The translations under genes were made by a program, and so were the position numbers. Below are positions 60,435 to 64,000 of a stretch of 64,000 nucleotides of DNA, piece by piece. The notes beneath the pieces were generated by a model. It was not told where the DNA came from, did no database searches, and was given only the letters and a program-made list of their open reading frames with translations. This DNA is from Mycolicibacterium mageritense (GTDB taxonomy: Bacteria; Actinomycetota; Actinomycetes; Mycobacteriales; Mycobacteriaceae), in NCBI RefSeq assembly GCF_010727475.1, contig NZ_AP022567.1:7440001-7504000 (forward strand), written 5' to 3'. How positions within the stretch are numbered: the stretch's first letter is position 1; each line of letters starts with the position of its first letter.

Positions 60435-61037
60435 TCAGCGGGCGAGCCGCCGGGCCAGTACCTGCTGCCCGGGGCCGGCCAGCTCTACGAGGGCGCTGCG
60501 TCGACCGGAGACCGCCATCAGCACGGCTTCCGCCGGTCCGGTCAGTTCCGGTCCTCGGCCGTGACTCCAATCCAGGTCGGTCGGGATCAGGCGGAGACCG
60601 CGGGCGAGGCGCCACGCCGGCAGCTCAGGGGTGTGCAGGCTGTCGCCCAGCACGCAACGCAGCCGTTCAGCCGGAATCCGGCGCGGTAGACCGAGAGGGC
60701 GGCGGATGTCCTGATGGTGGATGGTGACGTCGAGCAGCGCGAGCCGGCCGCCGAACATCGTGGCCAGCCCCTGCGGCCGCAACCGAGCCCGCAGCCGGTC
60801 GAGGAGTTGTTCTGTGCTCAGTGACGCGAGTTCGTCGACCCACACCTGGTTGGCTTCGAAGATCCGGCCGCGGATGACACGGCGCGTCATGCCGAGCAAG
60901 CTGACGCCGTCGAAGCTCATCACGTGAGCGACCACGTCCCGCACCCGCCAGCGCTCACACAAGGACTGCGCCTCCCACTGCTCGGGCGTCAGAGTCGTCA
61001 GCAGGGCGGCGAGTTCTGTCCGCTCGGCGGTGGCCAT
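60435..61037 (-). CDS. DinB-like mycothiol-dependent maleylpyruvate isomerase-family protein
   Basis: 200 aa from ATG 61037 (GTG 61052 possible). The helical TIGR03083-type bundle has LTPEQWEAQSLCERWRVRDV VAHV (metal His) and LDVTIHHQDIRRPLGLP (second His pair). These actinobacterial proteins use mycothiol in detoxification or isomerisation. It is an ordinary metabolic gene and stands apart from the defence cargo. Confidence 0.85.
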   Translation of the reverse strand: MATAERTELAALLTTLTPEQWEAQSLCERWRVRDVVAHVMSFDGVSLLGMTRRVIRGRIFEANQVWVDELASLSTEQLLDRLRARLRPQGLATMFGGRLALLDVTIHHQDIRRPLGLPRRIPAERLRCVLGDSLHTPELPAWRLARGLRLIPTDLDWSHGRGPELTGPAEAVLMAVSGRRSALVELAGPGQQVLARRLAR

Positions 61038-61136
61038 CTCAAGACCGTCCACGGCACCACTTCCTCGAGCCCGTCACTGGACACGAGTCTGTCACTTGCG
61101 CAGCGGTGTGGGAGAAGGCCGCCGTCGGCCGTGCCG

Positions 61137-61616
61137 TCACTCCCCGGCGAGCGCCCGGTCGAACGCCTCCGCGAACGCCTTCTGCTGCCCGAACGAGGGG
61201 AACGGGATCCGCACCTTGCTGACGGGCAGGCCGGCGGCTGCCAACGCGGGGTACGCCGCGTCGAACACGTCGGCCTTGATCAGGACGATCCGCTCGGGCG
61301 TCAGCTCGGCGATCCGAGCCATCAACCCGGGCACGTACGGCGACAAGTCGGACCCGTCGACGGTATCGGGCTTGAGGTCGATCAGAAACACGCCGCGCTC
61401 CTGCAGCTCCGTCAGGACGGCCGCCTTGTTGTACCGGCTGGGTTCGGTGTTCGGCAGGATCGCCCGCGCCACCGACCGGAACAGTGAGTCCTGCGTCGCG
61501 ACGTCGGTGAAATAGAAGTAGCGGTCATCAGCGGCCGGCGGTGCCTGGGCCACCAGCAGGAGCCGAATATGGTCGGGCCGGTACCTTTCGGCGGCCTCGG
61601 CACGGCGCCGGCGCAC
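61137..61616 (-). CDS. Hypothetical protein resembling uracil-DNA-glycosylase-fold proteins
   Basis: 159 aa or slightly longer; GTG 61616 is the only standard start after an in-frame stop. YRPDHIRLLLVAQAPPAADD RYFYF opens like a glycosylase active-site strand, then LTELQERGVFLIDLKPD and ERIVLIKADVFDAAYPAL. The fold resemblance is weak evidence; no catalytic residues are proven. It lies near the other glycosylase-like gene. Confidence 0.6.
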   Translation of the reverse strand: MRRRRAEAAERYRPDHIRLLLVAQAPPAADDRYFYFTDVATQDSLFRSVARAILPNTEPSRYNKAAVLTELQERGVFLIDLKPDTVDGSDLSPYVPGLMARIAELTPERIVLIKADVFDAAYPALAAAGLPVSKVRIPFPSFGQQKAFAEAFDRALAGE

Positions 61617-61767
61617 CTCCGCGGCGACGGACTCCTCTCGCGGCGTGGCCAGCGGTGGCGGCGCCGAAATTGATAGATCTCAGACCGGTCTCTATCACCT
61701 TGTGACACTGCAGTTTTCGATGTAGACGTGGCAGTGCCCCACCGGATTGTCGGGGGCACTGCAGTTT

Positions 61768-62154
61768 TCAGACTGTCACCGTCACCGCGTCCATCACGGG
61801 GCCATCCTCCGGCTCCGGTTCCTCACCGACCGCCAAGGCCGCGTACGGCGTGAAAGGAAGGTACGCACGAAGGGCGTGGAAGCCGACCCGCAACTCCTTG
61901 CAGACTCTGTCCGGATCCGCGCCGGCGGCGACCATCACGGCGGCCGCGGACATCTTCGCGGCGTCCATGCCCTTCCGCCACTGCTGGTACTCACGCAGTG
62001 CCCGTTGCGTCGCGGGATCGGTGGGGTCGCCGATCATCGCCTCGCCGAATCCGAGCAGCGTCTCGCGGTTCAGGTCCGCCAGCCGCGCCATGGCGGCGGG
62101 GAGTTCCTGACGCGCCGTGGCGATCTGGTCCGGGGTGGGTTGTGCGAATATCAT
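61768..62154 (-). CDS. Hypothetical helical protein
   Basis: 128 aa: MIFAQPTPDQIATARQELPA ... LNRETLLGFGEAMIGDPTDP ... REYQQWRKGMDAAKMSAAAV ... ELRVGFHALRAYLPFTPY. It is entirely helical with an acidic tail; there is no recognised family. It sits in the small-gene cluster next to the integrase, where regulatory genes are common. Confidence 0.6.
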   Translation of the reverse strand: MIFAQPTPDQIATARQELPAAMARLADLNRETLLGFGEAMIGDPTDPATQRALREYQQWRKGMDAAKMSAAAVMVAAGADPDRVCKELRVGFHALRAYLPFTPYAALAVGEEPEPEDGPVMDAVTVTV

Positions 62155-62384
62155 GGGTTCTCTTTCTATTGCTGGGCTTCATGTTTCGGCGCGATGGCGG
62201 CGGTGCGCGAGTCACGCCAGAGCGACTTCCAGCCGCCGATCCAGATAGCCTCGGACTCGGGATCGAACCCGAGCGGACACCAGGTCTCAGCGACGTTGGC
62301 GGTCACTTCGACTACTGTCATCGCGCATCGATCGGGCACTCTCGCGTCCCGCGACGAATACTTTGGCGGAGGCGAGATCTGGGC

Positions 62385-62639
62385 TCATGCCGCCGCTCCT
62401 CCGGCGTCGATGAACCGCTCCACCGCATCCGCCCGCACCAGTCGCCGGCGGCCGATCTTCACCGACGCGAGGCGCCCGTCCTTGAGCAGCTGGTACACCG
62501 TCGTCTGCCCGCAGCGAAGCATCTCGGCGGTCTCAGACACAGTCAGTAGGGTGCGTGGAGGCTCTGCGTCGGTCGTCGTCTGGGCAGCGGCCACCAGTGC
62601 AGCAATGACGGCGGTCAATTCGTCCGCGTTCGTGCTCAT
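62385..62639 (-). CDS. Excisionase-like HTH_17 protein next to the integrase
   Basis: 84 aa from ATG 62639: helical leader DELTAVIAALVAAAQTTTDA, then LLTVSETAEMLRCGQTTVYQ LLKDGRLASVKIGRRRLVRA DAVERFI. It is divergent from the integrase with 94 bp between starts. By position this is the best candidate for the true recombination directionality factor of the island. Confidence 0.78.
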   Translation of the reverse strand: MSTNADELTAVIAALVAAAQTTTDAEPPRTLLTVSETAEMLRCGQTTVYQLLKDGRLASVKIGRRRLVRADAVERFIDAGGAAA

Positions 62640-62733
62640 GAAGCTCAGCGAAGTGCACGAACGCGTTAGCGTCCAGCGAACCGTCACGACACGCCGGAGC
62701 TCGGCGTGTCGTACGAAGTTAGACGAAATCTCG

Positions 62734-63956
62734 GTGCCTCAAGAGATGCCGCCCCGCGTGGCACGCAGACCTGACTGGGTGAAACCCGTCGAGACGAGCA
62801 AGGGCCGGCGCTACGAGGTACGGGTGCACGGCAACCGACCCGACGGCTCCCGGTTCCAGAACAAGAAGAGATTCAAGTCGGTCGAAGAGGCGGTGAAGTG
62901 GCGGACCACTGTCGTCTCGGAGCTGTCGCACGGCACCCACGTCGCACCGAGCGAACTGACAGTGCGACAGGCCGCAGACTTGTGGCTTGAATCGCAACGG
63001 ATCCGGACCTCGACCCGCGAGGGTTACATCGCGAACCTGCGTCCACTCGTCGACCTGCTCGGCGACCGCCTGGTGCAGTCCATCACGAAGGCCGACATCG
63101 AGGCGCTGGTGACCACGCTGCGCAAGGGCGGGTCCGCGTTCGGCGACTGGCACGCCCCGGCGAAGCTACTCAAGGCGGCCCGGAAGACGCGAGATCCGTT
63201 GGCACCGCGCACGATCAACTCCTGATCCGGGTGCGCGCGGTGTTCGACGACCTCGAGCAGCAGGGCGTACTCCCGCGCAACGTGGCCAACCTGGTGAAGT
63301 CCTTGCCGGTGGCCCGTCCGGAGTTGTCCACGCTCGACGACGACCAGGCCGCTGCCCTACTGGACGCGACGACCGAGGACTGCTTCCACGTCGCGTGGCG
63401 ACTGGCCCTGTCTGGTCTGCGCCGGGGCGAAATCCTTGCGCTCGCTTGGGATTCGGTCGACCTCGACGCGGGCACCGTCACGATCGCCGCGGCGCGCATC
63501 GCGGTCGCGGGCGGCAGCGTCACCGGCGCGACGAAGACGAAGTCCAGCGAGCGGACCCTGCCGTTGCCGCCCGACCTGGCGGCCGCGCTGAAGCTGGAAG
63601 CCGAGCGGCAGAAGGAACTGCGGAAACTGCTTGGGAACCGCTGGCCGAACTCGGGCCTGGTGGTCGTCGATGACTCCGGCGCCCCACCACACCCGGACAC
63701 CCTCAGCAAGGCGTGGCGCGAAGCCCTGGCGGGGGCCGGGCTCCCCCACGTCCGACTGCACGACGCGCGCCACAGCTGTGCGACGCTCATGCACCTGGAC
63801 GGGGTGCCGGCCGCGGTGATCGCCGCCTGGCTCGGACACACTGATGCCCGGTTCACGCTCTCCGTCTACGCACACGCGAACGACAACGCACTCGCCACCG
63901 CCGCGGCGTCGCTGTCGAAGGTGACCGGCAAGCGACCGAAGCAGGACGCGGAGTGA
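62734..63956 (+). pseudogene. Tyrosine integrase split by one frameshift
   Basis: The first frame (GTG 62734 or ATG 62746) has the AP2-like arm-binding start (KGRRYEVRVHGNRPDGSRFQ) and the core-binding domain (EGYIANLRPLVDLLGDRLVQ). It ends RTINS at TGA 63223-63225. The next frame begins LIRVRAVFDDLEQQGVLPRN and carries all catalytic residues: Arg in LSGLRRGEILALAW, His-x-x-Arg in LHDARHSCATLM, LGHTDARF, Tyr in SVYAHAN. One missing C in TCCTG (63221-63222) restores a protein of about 408 aa. If the change is real, the island cannot excise with its own integrase. Confidence 0.88.
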
Positions 63957-64000
63957 CCCACGGCGGGGTCATCGCGGACCGATTAGATTCCGAATGGGTC

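Larger units (their letters stand above)
18145..64000. mobile_element. Integrated genomic island, right edge outside the window
   Basis: Left border is the tRNA-Val fragment (attL); the tyrosine integrase at 62734-63956 points to a right border just past 64000. Between them are excisionase-like genes, a serine resolvase, a transposition module, iteron-like repeats and many defence-like genes. No relaxase, type IV coupling protein, phage capsid, terminase or portal gene is recognisable. It looks like an integrative defence island or phage-satellite-like element, not a complete ICE or prophage. Confidence 0.85.

Noticed and set aside
18145..64000. Complete prophage or conjugative element
   Set aside because: No terminase, portal, capsid, tail, relaxase or coupling-protein motif was recognised within the window.

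Overview
The window comes from a fast-growing mycobacterium (Mycolicibacterium/Mycobacterium type). This rests on very high GC, a type A RNase P RNA, a DUF222/HNH (13E12-type) gene, and a gene order I recognise as the Rv2226 to Rv2237 block of M. tuberculosis (CHAD protein, RNase HI/acid phosphatase, zinc-ribbon protein, Nif3, CobC-like aminotransferase, PtkA, PtpA, SURF1, CobD, MpaB-like oxygenase). The synteny is from memory; no search was run.

Region 1 (1-18140) is chromosomal core. It holds a CHAD-domain gene cut by the window edge, rnpB, an AraC regulator with a VOC protein, an HNH nuclease, one insertion sequence with a twice-frameshifted transposase, a thioredoxin-reductase/methyltransferase fusion with a divergent XRE-cupin regulator, the conserved Rv2228c-Rv2237 block, a sigma factor/MGMT/2OG-oxygenase operon whose stop and start codons overlap, and a MraY-type transferase.

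Region 2 (18145 to beyond 64000) is an integrated island. Its left edge is a 42-bp 3' fragment of a tRNA-Val(TAC) gene (attL). A tyrosine integrase reads towards the right edge, so the rebuilt tRNA should lie just beyond the window. Several small HTH_17 (excisionase-like) genes, a serine resolvase, a three-gene transposition module and iteron-like repeats mark its mobile character. Genes are packed with 1-4 nt overlaps.

The island cargo is mostly conflict/defence-like: a PIN protein with an ImmA-like partner beside attL; an AAA ATPase operon with paralogous zinc-finger proteins; a two-gene unit of an LCAT-type lipase and a 1416-aa caspase-like/NACHT/WD40 protein; three different HEPN proteins (Apea-like, Abi-like, TIGR02391), the last in an operon with a PLD-like protein; a nuclease-NACHT (Avs-like) protein; a small PD-(D/E)XK nuclease coupled to a 55-aa membrane protein; zinc-domain proteins, one carrying a HicB domain; a pentapeptide-repeat membrane protein; and a lipoprotein trypsin-like protease.

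The mobile DNA contains about a dozen single-base frameshifts, mostly in C/G runs, affecting the integrase, the transposition genes and several cargo genes. None is seen in the core genes. They are either real decay or sequence errors, and reads must decide. A recurring GTTGCATG motif precedes several of the small HTH genes and may be an island-wide operator.
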